From assembly GCA_958402445.1 (NCBI GenBank), contig CATXTO010000065.1, forward strand, positions 1-7,672: 7,672 nucleotides of DNA, read 5' to 3'. This stretch comes from an uncultured Eubacteriales bacterium. Its GTDB lineage: Bacteria > Bacillota > Clostridia > Oscillospirales > Oscillospiraceae. Below the pieces are notes generated by a model. That model saw only the letters and a list, made by a program, of their open reading frames with translations, was not told the DNA's origin and searched no databases. The position numbers and the translations under genes were made by a program. This document shows, piece by piece, positions 1-6,062 of this stretch (its first letter is position 1; every line of letters begins with the position of its first letter).

Positions 1-157
1 GGGGCTTTGTCTATTGTCCGTTTTTTCTGGTCCTGTTCACTGCCGCAGGGGCTCCTTGTGATTCTTTGAACGATACCAGGTTACACAATACCGCCGCGCT
101 CCGGCAGGATGTACCCCTATCTCGATTGTCCGCACCAATGGTCGGTCGGAAATGGCT
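1..157. other. Left-edge noncoding stretch downstream of the reductase operon
   Basis: I see no supportable gene here. Short frames on either strand lack a ribosome site joined to a plausible protein. On the minus strand this is the 3' flank of the iron-sulfur aldo/keto reductase that stops at 158. There are small GC-rich complementary patches around 93-110 but no clear stem followed by a T-run, so I cannot place the operon terminator. Confidence 0.4.
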
Positions 158-1252
158 TTACTGATCAAAATAAGAACGGATTTCCCCCATCCGATTCACC
201 TGTCCCACGTGGAACGGGCAGCGGGCGTCACAGTGTCCGCAGCCAATACAGTCCGATGCCTTCCTCTCCAAATTCATATAGTGATCCTTTGCCAATTTGT
301 CCCCTGCCAGCGCCAAATCGTAGTATTTGTTCATCAGGCCAATGTCCAACCCCGCAGGACAGGGCAGGCAGTGGTTGCAGTAGACGCAAACCCCCGCGGC
401 GTCTTGCGGCGCAAAGGTTCCCAGAACGGAATACTCTTTTTCTTCTTCTGAGGCGTGCAGGAATCCGAGAACCCGCCGGAGATCCGCCCGGTCCCGCACA
501 CCGGGCAGTACGGTCAAGACGCCCGGCTTATCCAAGGCATATTGCATGCACTGGTATTCGGTCAAAGCCTGTTTGAACGGGGAAGTCTGGGCGCTGAGCA
601 ACTGTCCGCCGCTGAACGCTTTCATTACGGATATGCCCACACCCTCCGTCTCGCATCTACGGTAAAGGGCCTGCCGTTCATCCACACTTCCGATGGCGTA
701 TTCCCCATGCCGGTAATCATAGGCGGGGTTGATGCTAAACATCAGCATGTCGAGTATTTCCATATCCAATACCTTTTGTACCACCGCCGGCGTATGGGAC
801 GAAAGGCCGATGTGGCGCACGACGCCCTCCTGCTTCAGCCTCTGGATAAACTCCAGCGTTCCGTGAGAAATCACCTTTTCCAGGTCCGCCTCCTCGTCGA
901 TACAATGGAGAAAGCCAAAGTCGATGTAGTCGGTTTTTAATGCGTTCAATTGCCAATCAATAGAACGCTTGATCACATCCAAATCCAGCGTCCACCCGTA
1001 TTTCCCGCTGCGGTAATCCGCACCGAAATGGACTTGAAAATAGACTTTTTTTCGGCAGCCTGCAACCGTGCGGCCATACGAGGAGAACGGCGCGGCGTCT
1101 CCTGCCGCCAAATCAAAAAAGTTTACGCCGTTTTCCAAGGCGAGCTCAATGGTTTTCTCCATTTCCAACTGACCGGACGCTCCCAGCGAGCTGTTTCCAA
1201 GACCTATGATGCTAATTTGTTCCGTCCCTTTGGGCAGTTCTCGGTAATCCAT
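158..1252 (-). CDS. Aldo/keto reductase with C-terminal 4Fe-4S dicluster region
   Basis: A predicted cytoplasmic oxidoreductase of 364 residues: an aldo/keto reductase TIM barrel (about 10-265) followed by a ferredoxin-like tail, the COG1453-type architecture. The tail has two cysteine sets: C289, C292, C295, C298 and C335, C338, C341, C345 followed by Pro. Barrel motifs include NFFDLAA (D47), DYIDFGFLHC (H116) and HIGLSSH near 147-153. The catalytic Lys of classical members appears to be His (H75 in VYFQVHFG), and the Asp-to-Tyr spacing is longer (D47, candidate Y59), so ordinary NADPH carbonyl reduction is uncertain. The frame stays open to 1366, but I chose ATG at 1252 because GGAGG lies 7 nt upstream and family homology begins there. 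It is the last gene of the minus-strand cluster, 215 nt after the second reductase. The substrate cannot be read from sequence. Confidence 0.9.
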   Translation of the reverse strand: MDYRELPKGTEQISIIGLGNSSLGASGQLEMEKTIELALENGVNFFDLAAGDAAPFSSYGRTVAGCRKKVYFQVHFGADYRSGKYGWTLDLDVIKRSIDWQLNALKTDYIDFGFLHCIDEEADLEKVISHGTLEFIQRLKQEGVVRHIGLSSHTPAVVQKVLDMEILDMLMFSINPAYDYRHGEYAIGSVDERQALYRRCETEGVGISVMKAFSGGQLLSAQTSPFKQALTEYQCMQYALDKPGVLTVLPGVRDRADLRRVLGFLHASEEEKEYSVLGTFAPQDAAGVCVYCNHCLPCPAGLDIGLMNKYYDLALAGDKLAKDHYMNLERKASDCIGCGHCDARCPFHVGQVNRMGEIRSYFDQ

Positions 1253-1294
1253 ATCGTTTCCTCCATCCTGTTCTAATTGCGCACGCGTCACAGA

Positions 1295-1323
1295 CTTCCC
1301 GGGAAGGCTGCGGACAGCGCTGT
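1295..1323. promoter_or_regulatory. Two perfect palindromes upstream of the Fe-S reductase
   Basis: CTTCCCGGGAAG (1295-1306) is a 12-bp perfect palindrome and ACAGCGCTGT (1314-1323) a 10-bp perfect palindrome, 7 bp apart. They lie 43 to 71 nt upstream of the start codon at 1252, in the 215-nt gap between the two reductases. Such sites could bind a dimeric regulator or form small hairpins in the operon mRNA. No function is shown and no clear promoter sits beside them. Confidence 0.3.
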
Positions 1324-1467
1324 ATGATTGATTGCCAAATTCAGGCACGCCCAGCGCGGATGCCATAGCAATTTTGGATAGGACATACGGGCGCGCCTTG
1401 CGGCCCGGGTCAGCTCAAACGGAACCGATTCGCTCAGGCACAAAACCTTTATTGCCCTTTCGGGGCG

Positions 1468-2322
1468 TTATTGCTGAAACCGGATTCCATGCAGGCGGTA
1501 CACCTCATCCAAGCTAGATACATCAAGGATCAGGCTGCGTCCAGTGTCCATACACGAGATTTTTTCCATGTCGGTTTTGGACAGGATAAAATCATCTACC
1601 TGGATATTTTGTGCCATGCGCTGTCGATGGACGGATTTGGGGATGGCGATAATCTTCTGCTGCCGCAGCCAGCGCAGAACCACCTGGGCCGGAGTCTTTC
1701 CGTAAGCAGTTCCAATCTCCATGAAAAGCGGATGGTGAAACAGGCCGTTTTTTCCTTCGGCAAAGGGCGCCCACGCCATGGTCCGGATATTATACTCCTC
1801 CATGACCCGCCGCAGCTCTTTTTGCTGGCAGAAGGGATGCAGTTCAATCTGATTGATTGCGGGGACCAGCACATGGCTTAAGATCAGATCCGTCAACCGG
1901 TCCGGCAGAAAATTGCACACACCGATGGCCTTGGCCTTGCCGGCTTGACACAGTTCTTCCATGGCGCGCCAGCTGCCGTGATAGTCGCCGTAAGGCATAT
2001 GGATGAGATATAGATCTAAATAATCCGTTTGTAAGTTTCGCAGCGTTTTTTCAAACGAGGCTTTCGTCTGTGCATAACCCGCGTCCTGGATCCAAACCTT
2101 GGATACCAGGAACAGCTCCTGCCGGCGAATGCCGCTTGCCTTGACCGCGTTGCCAACGGCACGCTCGTTCCCATAGCAAGCCGCCGTATCAATCATCCGA
2201 TAGCCGGTCTGCAAGGCAGCCAGCACGCTCTGTTCACATTGGGTTTCCTCCGTCATCTGGAACACGCCGAATCCCAGCAAAGGCATCTCTATTCCATTGT
2301 TCAATAATATGGTATCCACCAT
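1468..2322 (-). CDS. Aldo/keto reductase, 2,5-diketogluconate reductase-like
   Basis: A 284-residue single-domain NADPH-dependent carbonyl reductase of the classical AKR superfamily, cytoplasmic, full length for the group. The complete catalytic tetrad is visible: D45 (MIDTAACYG), Y50, K75 (LVSKVW) and H108 (LYLIHMP). Further signatures are LLGFG near the N-terminus, the AIGVCNF strand (132-138), NQIELHPF (157-164) and the IPKS cofactor loop (227-230). Start ATG at 2322 is supported by AGGGGGG about 5 nt upstream. It begins 21 nt after the lipoprotein gene stop, so the two are almost certainly cotranscribed. Its natural substrate is unknown; members reduce sugar ketones, methylglyoxal-type aldehydes and other small carbonyls. 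Unlike its downstream neighbour it has no iron-sulfur tail and an intact active site. Confidence 0.93.
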   Translation of the reverse strand: MVDTILLNNGIEMPLLGFGVFQMTEETQCEQSVLAALQTGYRMIDTAACYGNERAVGNAVKASGIRRQELFLVSKVWIQDAGYAQTKASFEKTLRNLQTDYLDLYLIHMPYGDYHGSWRAMEELCQAGKAKAIGVCNFLPDRLTDLILSHVLVPAINQIELHPFCQQKELRRVMEEYNIRTMAWAPFAEGKNGLFHHPLFMEIGTAYGKTPAQVVLRWLRQQKIIAIPKSVHRQRMAQNIQVDDFILSKTDMEKISCMDTGRSLILDVSSLDEVYRLHGIRFQQ

Positions 2323-2343
2323 GTATCCCCCCTGAATGCCTCT

Positions 2344-3294
2344 TTACCCTTCTGCTGTAACTTCAATCGTCCCTGACAGCGCTTCAATCTGGTCGCCGCC
2401 GGATACTGCCTGCCCCAATTCGTATAGGCCGTTTCCACTGCCAAAATGCTCATAAAAAATTACCACGTCCCCCCACGGCGCATAATAGGCCAGGGTCCCC
2501 TTATCAGCATCCGCCAGGGGTGTGTTCCTGGTGTCCAATTTTTCAGGCGGGTAAAACACTTTTTCATTGGAGCTGAAGTTTTCTACATCTGTGGTCAGAG
2601 GGAGCTGTGCGTACAAATCCCTTGCAGCCTGGCTGTCATTGAGTTGAAACAGGATCGTATCGTCTTTTGTCGATATCCTGATGATCCTTTCGTCGTTCGC
2701 CTTTATAAAACTGGGTTGGGAAGCTGTGGTTTCTCGCATACCGAAAGATACCTGCGCCGCGTCACTGCCCAGCGCTTCCGCCAGGCCGGTGGGGTCTTCT
2801 ACACGTCCCAACGGCGTATAGCTGTAGGGCGTGGCGAAGCTTTTATAAAACAATACCAGGCAATCCGAACCGTACAGCATCAGGTCCCCCGCATGGATTT
2901 GAGAAGGCTGCTGGGAATCTGTGGGAAGCCGCTCTGACAGAATAACGTATTTCTCATTCCCGTTCAGCTCGCTCATTTCCACAGACATGGGCATCTGCTC
3001 CATCAGAGCTCTGGTTGTCTCATGATCGTACAATTCCGCGAAAAAAACTTCCCCGTTTACCGTAATTTCAAGTAGAAGTCTTCCATCGCTCTGCGTTTCT
3101 TCGGGCACAGTGCCGGCTTGCGCTTTCACGGGCGCCTCACTTTCCTCAGCCGTTGACCGGGTGCTTTCCGCGCTGTGATCTGCTACCGCCTCTGAGATCG
3201 CTTGCTCAGGCGGCTGAGATGTGGCCCGCCCCGCGCAGCCCGCCACAGTGAGAGACAGAAGAACCGCCAGTAAAACTGCGGGTGCTTTTTTCAC
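2344..3294 (-). CDS. Lipoprotein with two cyclophilin-like domains
   Basis: A predicted membrane-anchored extracytoplasmic protein of 316 residues. A short basic start (VKK), a hydrophobic stretch and a lipobox VAGC place the lipidated Cys at residue 20. A Ser/Glu/Ala-rich linker (about 21-70) follows. Two similar domains come next, about 73-184 and 204-313. Each starts with a strand of the type LEITVNGEVFFAEL or IRISTKDDTILFQL, then an R-x-L/Y helix, a central NEK motif (GNEKYV; SNEKVF), GDL/GTL-YY strands and a closing Y-x-x-LG turn. This matches the bacterial cyclophilin-like fold family, which is not established as a prolyl isomerase. The start is GTG at 3294 with AGGAGG 9 nt upstream; a longer frame to 3348 would put residues before the signal peptide and lacks a ribosome site. 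It lies 21 nt before the aldo/keto reductase gene, in the same operon. Function unknown. Confidence 0.85.
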   Translation of the reverse strand: MKKAPAVLLAVLLSLTVAGCAGRATSQPPEQAISEAVADHSAESTRSTAEESEAPVKAQAGTVPEETQSDGRLLLEITVNGEVFFAELYDHETTRALMEQMPMSVEMSELNGNEKYVILSERLPTDSQQPSQIHAGDLMLYGSDCLVLFYKSFATPYSYTPLGRVEDPTGLAEALGSDAAQVSFGMRETTASQPSFIKANDERIIRISTKDDTILFQLNDSQAARDLYAQLPLTTDVENFSSNEKVFYPPEKLDTRNTPLADADKGTLAYYAPWGDVVIFYEHFGSGNGLYELGQAVSGGDQIEALSGTIEVTAEG

Positions 3295-3417
3295 AAGAAT
3301 ACGCCTCCTATTAGCAGATTGCGTTGTGTACGTTCTCGATCTACCCATGGCCTTGAGCAGAAGATACGGCCTGCACTTTTTCCGGAATTTGATTCGCCTG
3401 CGGCAGGCAGAGATAAG

Positions 3418-4284
3418 CTAGCAGGCCCTTCTGGCCGCTACACCGTTTTGCTGCTGGATGATAATTTTGCATTTAGCGCTTTTGTCGTCCATGATGATTT
3501 CCTTGACGTCAGGAACCAGGATATGCCCTGCAAGCGGATTTTTGATGCTGATCATTGCCGTGGTAATCGTCGCCTCGACCACAGATTTTTCAAAAGCAAG
3601 ATCAGTATCAACCATTTCGCAGTTCACCAGTTTTAAATTTTCACAATAGCAAAGAGGCTGTGTGCCGATAATTTTGCAGTTTTCAAGGGTCAGACCGTTA
3701 GAGTACCACGCAAGATATTCCCCTTTCACCACGCTGTTTTTCACCGTCACATTTTGGGAATGCCAGAAAGCGTCCTTGGTATCAAATACGCAGTTCTCAA
3801 AAACGGCGTTCTGGATATACTGGAAGGAATATTTCCCCGTGAGTTGCACCTGGTCAAAATGCAGGTTTTCGGAACGCATCATAAAATATTCGCTTTTTGC
3901 CGCGCAATGCTTCATGTGTATGCCGTTCACCGACCAGCCGAATTCGGGAGAAATGATGTCGCAGTCCCTCATGATAACTTGGCTGCATTCCCGCAAAGCC
4001 TTGATTCCATACAGCTTGGTGCCGGTAATCTCAATCTGATGGGAGTACCAAAGCGCAGCCCGACAAAGCTCCGTCATTTCGGAGTCCTTGATTTTCAGCG
4101 CATGGTCATGCCAGAAGGGATAGCGCAAGTTGAAAAAACAATGCTCTATCTGAATGTCGGCACTTTCCTTCAATGCGCTTTCCCCATCTGCCGGGCCGTC
4201 AAAAGAGCAGTCTTTCACAAGCAACCCCGTCGCGCCGAAAAGAGCTCTCTCCCCGTCAAACCACTGTTTTTCAATTTTTTTCAT
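3418..4284 (-). CDS. DUF3737 family protein, predicted right-handed beta-helix
   Basis: A 288-residue protein without signal peptide or membrane segment, so predicted cytoplasmic. It is built from about nine imperfect rungs of roughly 20 residues (about 45-230) with the pattern aromatic-x-x-S/C-x-x-hydrophobic-x-hydrophobic-x-N/D-C/S, for example WHDHALKIKDS, WYSHQIEITGT, WHSQNVTVKNS, WYSNGLTLENC and CYCENLKLVNC. This is how DUF3737 proteins look; they resemble pentapeptide-repeat and pectate-lyase-like helices but have no assigned activity. Cysteines recur at rung positions. The ATG at 4284 has GGAGG 10 nt upstream, which lies inside the preceding gene; the two frames overlap by 14 nt, suggesting coupled translation. 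It is 123 nt upstream of the lipoprotein start. Family assignment is from recall of the repeat pattern. Confidence 0.85.
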   Translation of the reverse strand: MKKIEKQWFDGERALFGATGLLVKDCSFDGPADGESALKESADIQIEHCFFNLRYPFWHDHALKIKDSEMTELCRAALWYSHQIEITGTKLYGIKALRECSQVIMRDCDIISPEFGWSVNGIHMKHCAAKSEYFMMRSENLHFDQVQLTGKYSFQYIQNAVFENCVFDTKDAFWHSQNVTVKNSVVKGEYLAWYSNGLTLENCKIIGTQPLCYCENLKLVNCEMVDTDLAFEKSVVEATITTAMISIKNPLAGHILVPDVKEIIMDDKSAKCKIIIQQQNGVAARRAC

Positions 4285-4558
4285 GGTCTAAATACCTCCA
4301 ATTTGGGTCGTCTTTGGACTGAATTAAAATTTTATTTTGCCTGATTTGGTAAACCAGGTAATCCAGGCAGTCGATCCGCCGTTCTTCCTTATGGACTCGG
4401 TTAAGAAGAGTCTTCCTTTGTTGCGCCAAAAGATCCAGCTGCCCCTTACTGTCTCCTTTTTTCAATTCCTGCAAAAAACTTTCAATTTGATTCGCTTCAC
4501 AGCCGGCATCCTTCAGATTCTGAATCACCGCTAGAAGGGAATCGTTGGTTTGCACCAT
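4271..4558 (-). CDS. Small coiled-coil protein resembling a MerR C-terminal region
   Basis: A 95-residue, charged, mostly helical protein with no signal peptide. Residues about 5-30 form a first helix with DAGCEANQIESFL; residues about 38-75 form a long amphipathic coil ending in DCLDYLVYQIRQ. The pattern I-x-x-FL-x-x-L-x-x-GD followed by a long coil ending LDYL recalls the dimerisation/effector region of MerR regulators, but there is no helix-turn-helix. It could be a dimerising partner or a regulator fragment fixed as a small gene. It is the first complete gene of the minus-strand cluster and overlaps the DUF3737 gene by 14 nt. Start ATG at 4558 has a modest AAAGGA about 10 nt upstream. I do not know a function. 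Confidence 0.65.
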   Translation of the reverse strand: MVQTNDSLLAVIQNLKDAGCEANQIESFLQELKKGDSKGQLDLLAQQRKTLLNRVHKEERRIDCLDYLVYQIRQNKILIQSKDDPNWRYLDHEKN

Positions 4559-4731
4559 ATCGCACCATTTCCTTTGTACCTTGCCGTTGGCGCCGACGAT
4601 TTTGCAGCTCCGCCTGTTATGCGCACGACAGGGCTCAAACTTGGCCGGGCATCGAAGCCGATGGCTTCTTGCGCTCGCTCTTTGATAGTTAATAATGCCT
4701 GCTCATCAATTACATGCTCAATATAAAACAC
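4559..4731 (-). other. Leader or possible gene remnant ahead of the minus-strand cluster
   Basis: A 66-codon frame (GTG at 4731 to a stop at 4531) crosses this stretch and runs into the next gene in another frame. It begins MFYIEHVIDEQAL and ends with low-complexity residues. It has no ribosome site, matches no family I recognise, and its start would sit at or upstream of the transcription start predicted from the promoter at 4735-4762. I favour an untranslated leader of about 170 nt, or a decayed gene. A small genuine peptide is not excluded. Confidence 0.25.
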
Positions 4732-4734
4732 GCG

Positions 4735-4762
4735 ATATTAAATAGCAAATACTTATATTCAA
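4735..4762 (-). promoter_or_regulatory. Candidate promoter for the minus-strand reductase cluster
   Basis: Read on the minus strand, TTGAAT (4762-4757) is separated by 16 nt from TAATAT (4740-4735). Both boxes are acceptable matches to the vegetative sigma consensus. A start near 4728 would give a leader of about 170 nt before the 95-aa gene. The AT-rich divergent region and its closeness to LysR-type motifs fit LysR control of the cluster. Confidence 0.4.
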
Positions 4763-4786
4763 TAGTGATCTATAGTTGAAAGCTAT
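4762..4786. promoter_or_regulatory. LysR-type regulator box with repeated ATAG/CTAT half-sites
   Basis: ATAG-N7-CTAT at 4772-4786 is a 15-bp interrupted dyad that satisfies the T-N11-A rule of LysR-type boxes (T4773, A4785). A second, tighter dyad ATAG-N4-CTAT lies just beside it at 4762-4773, so four half-sites alternate in 25 bp. The first box covers the -35 element of the lysR promoter (4776-4781), as expected for autorepression. The pair lies upstream of the opposing promoter, as expected for activation of the divergent operon. Confidence 0.5.
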
Positions 4787-4804
4787 GCAATTGCGTGCTA
4801 TGAT
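4776..4804 (+). promoter_or_regulatory. lysR-family promoter
   Basis: TTGAAA (4776-4781), a 17-nt spacer and TATGAT (4799-4804) give a near-consensus sigma-A promoter. The start of transcription would fall near 4811, leaving a very short leader of about 16 nt to the GTG at 4827 with GGAGG at 4814-4818. The promoter lies over the 5' part of the longer open frame that begins at 4776, which argues against that longer start. Confidence 0.6.
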
Positions 4805-4826
4805 ATTTTATGAGGAGGCGATGAGC

Positions 4827-5711
4827 GTGGAATTACGGGTATTGCAGTACTTTTTGGCGGTTGCACGGGAACAAAGTATATCTGCGGCTGCTGAGTCTCT
4901 GCATCTCTCCCAGCCTACCCTGTCGACACAGCTCAAAAATATGGAGGACGAACTGGGCAAGCGACTGATGATTCGTGGGACGAAAGGTTCCCGCAAAATT
5001 ATATTGACCGAAGAAGGGATGATTCTGCGCAAACGTGCAGAAGAAATCCTGGATTTAGTCAACAAAACAAAAAGCGAAGTTTCGCTTTCGGAGGAAGCAG
5101 TCACCGGAGAAATTTATATCGGGACCGGAGAGACGGACATGATGCGGATGGTTGCCAAGGCTGCACAGGAACTCCAAAATGATTATCCCGAAATTCATTA
5201 TCATATTTTAAGTGGCAATGCCATCTATGTCTTAGAGCAATTGGACAAAGGGCTGATCGATTTTGGGTTGGTCTTTGGTCCCGTTGACTCCATGAAATAC
5301 GACTCTTTAAAGATATCGGTGAGGGATATCTGGGGCGTATTGATGCGGAAGGATTCGCCGCTCGCGAGGAAAAAAGCGGTTGAGCCGGAAGATCTGTGGG
5401 ATAAGCCGCTGATCATTTCCAATCAGAAAAGCGATGACTGGCCCATGTCCAGTTGGATGAAGCAGGATATTGGAAAACTGCATGTGGTCGCCACCTATAA
5501 CCTGGTGTTTAATGCCTCTCTCTTGGTTGACGAGGGTTTGGGCTACGCGATTTGCCTAGACCATTTAATTAACACCACGGGGGAGAGCAATCTTTGCTTC
5601 CGGCCCCTTTTCCCCAAACTGGAATCCGGCGCATCCATTATCTGGAAAAAATATCAGGTCTTTTCTAAGGCAGCGGCGAAGTTGTTGACCATTTTGAAAA
5701 AGCATCTTTGA
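4827..5711 (+). CDS. LysR family transcriptional regulator
   Basis: A 294-residue LysR-type regulator of normal length. It starts MELRVLQYFLAVARE, and residues 18-47 form the winged helix-turn-helix (ISAAAESLHLSQPTLS, then the linker helix start EDELGKRL). A coiled linker (about 60-90) and a periplasmic-binding-protein-like effector domain (about 94-294) follow, beginning GEIYIGTGET. The start is GTG at 4827: GGAGG lies 8 nt upstream and LysR homology starts at this residue, whereas the ATG at 4821 is only 2 nt from the ribosome site and the TTG at 4776 overlaps the promoter. It is divergent from the five-gene reductase cluster and probably controls it and itself through the box at 4772-4786. 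The effector molecule is unknown. Confidence 0.93.
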   Translation: MELRVLQYFLAVAREQSISAAAESLHLSQPTLSTQLKNMEDELGKRLMIRGTKGSRKIILTEEGMILRKRAEEILDLVNKTKSEVSLSEEAVTGEIYIGTGETDMMRMVAKAAQELQNDYPEIHYHILSGNAIYVLEQLDKGLIDFGLVFGPVDSMKYDSLKISVRDIWGVLMRKDSPLARKKAVEPEDLWDKPLIISNQKSDDWPMSSWMKQDIGKLHVVATYNLVFNASLLVDEGLGYAICLDHLINTTGESNLCFRPLFPKLESGASIIWKKYQVFSKAAAKLLTILKKHL

Positions 5712-5723
5712 TTTCGCTATAAA
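5694..5723 (+). promoter_or_regulatory. Promoter for the structured RNA downstream of lysR
   Basis: TTGAAA (5694-5699), an 18-nt spacer and TATAAA (5718-5723) form a good vegetative promoter that overlaps the last codons of the LysR gene. The predicted start near 5730 falls just before the first paired segment of the downstream RNA (GAGG, 5736-5739). That is what an independently transcribed small RNA should show. Confidence 0.55.
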
Positions 5724-5729
5724 TATGTT

Positions 5730-5960
5730 TACATCGAGGATTGGCGCAACCTGAGGAGGGTTACCGTAAGGTAACGGCTCAGACGGGAAATTCGCCGTCA
5801 CACCCGTGTAGTGGGGACCCTCCCAGCGGCAACTCTGCTCTCTTGCTGGTTTGCGCCCGGCTGCGCCATGTGGCTGGTACTCAGTGGGGCAACAAGAAGT
5901 ACATGAATATAAAGCACTTGGAGGTTGCCGTTGAGGACACATCCATAGCCGGCTGACCTC
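5730..5960 (+). ncRNA. Structured noncoding RNA candidate of about 230 nt, possibly raiA-like
   Basis: No credible protein is encoded here, but the plus strand is full of complementary segments. GTTACC-GTAA-GGTAAC (5760-5775) is a perfect 6-bp hairpin with a GNRA loop. CTGAG (5751-5755) and CTCAG (5778-5782) can extend it, or CTG-A-GGAGGG (5751-5760) can pair with CCCTCCCAG (5818-5826) around it. ACGG/CCGT (5783-5786 with 5795-5798) forms a second hairpin. CGGCAAC (5827-5833) pairs with GTTGCCG (5924-5930). TGGCGCA (5742-5748) pairs with TGCGCCA (5862-5868), and GAGG (5736) may close with CCTC (5957). Its own promoter lies directly upstream. Size, host group and complexity make raiA the first known family to test, but I cannot recall its consensus well enough to assign it. 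No clear terminator lies at the 3' end, so the boundary is approximate. Confidence 0.5.
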
Positions 5961-6062
5961 ATTCAACCAGAGGCTGCAAACAAATTTGCGCATAACGCTT
6001 GTCGGCATCAGTGCGGCAGATAGCCATGGTAAAATCTACCTTAAAGACTCGATAAAATGATT
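5961..6062. other. Noncoding spacer between the RNA and the terminator
   Basis: No gene is supported. A short hairpin GCAAA-CAAA-TTTGC (5976-5989) lacks a T-run and is at best a 3' processing or end structure for the upstream RNA. The rest, about 5990-6062, becomes AT-rich and carries no motif I recognise. Confidence 0.35.

Noticed and set aside
109..940. Plus-strand frames opposite the Fe-S reductase (109-576 and 455-940)
   Set aside because: Shadow frames of a well-supported minus-strand gene, with atypical composition and no ribosome sites.
1253..1366. N-terminal extension of the Fe-S reductase by 38 residues (ATG at 1366)
   Set aside because: No ribosome site precedes it and family homology starts at 1252, which has GGAGG at good distance. 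The extension is open by chance or is the trace of something older.
1454..1466. GCCC/GGGC hairpin as terminator of the aldo/keto reductase
   Set aside because: Only 4 bp and not followed by a T-run on the minus strand; the operon probably reads through.
1471..1881. Plus-strand frame opposite the classical aldo/keto reductase
   Set aside because: Mirror of a gene with a full catalytic tetrad on the other strand.
2446..2937. 163-codon plus-strand frame opposite the lipoprotein gene
   Set aside because: Antisense shadow of a gene with clear signal peptide and domains.
3400..3412. 5-bp GCCTG/CAGGC hairpin after the DUF3737 gene as a terminator
   Set aside because: The stem is short and no T-run follows on the minus strand.
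4776..4826. Longer start of the LysR protein at TTG 4776, or ATG 4821
   Set aside because: TTG 4776 is the -35 box of the promoter. ATG 4821 is only 2 nt from GGAGG, while GTG 4827 has 8-nt spacing and gives the usual MELRVL start.
5741..5956. 71-codon plus-strand frame within the structured RNA
   Set aside because: It starts at TTG inside a paired segment, has no ribosome site and a composition unlike a protein; the stems explain the sequence better.
5565..6008. 147-codon minus-strand frame antisense to the lysR end and the RNA
   Set aside because: Low-complexity, Pro/Cys/Arg-rich translation without a ribosome site, antisense to a real gene and to strongly paired RNA segments.
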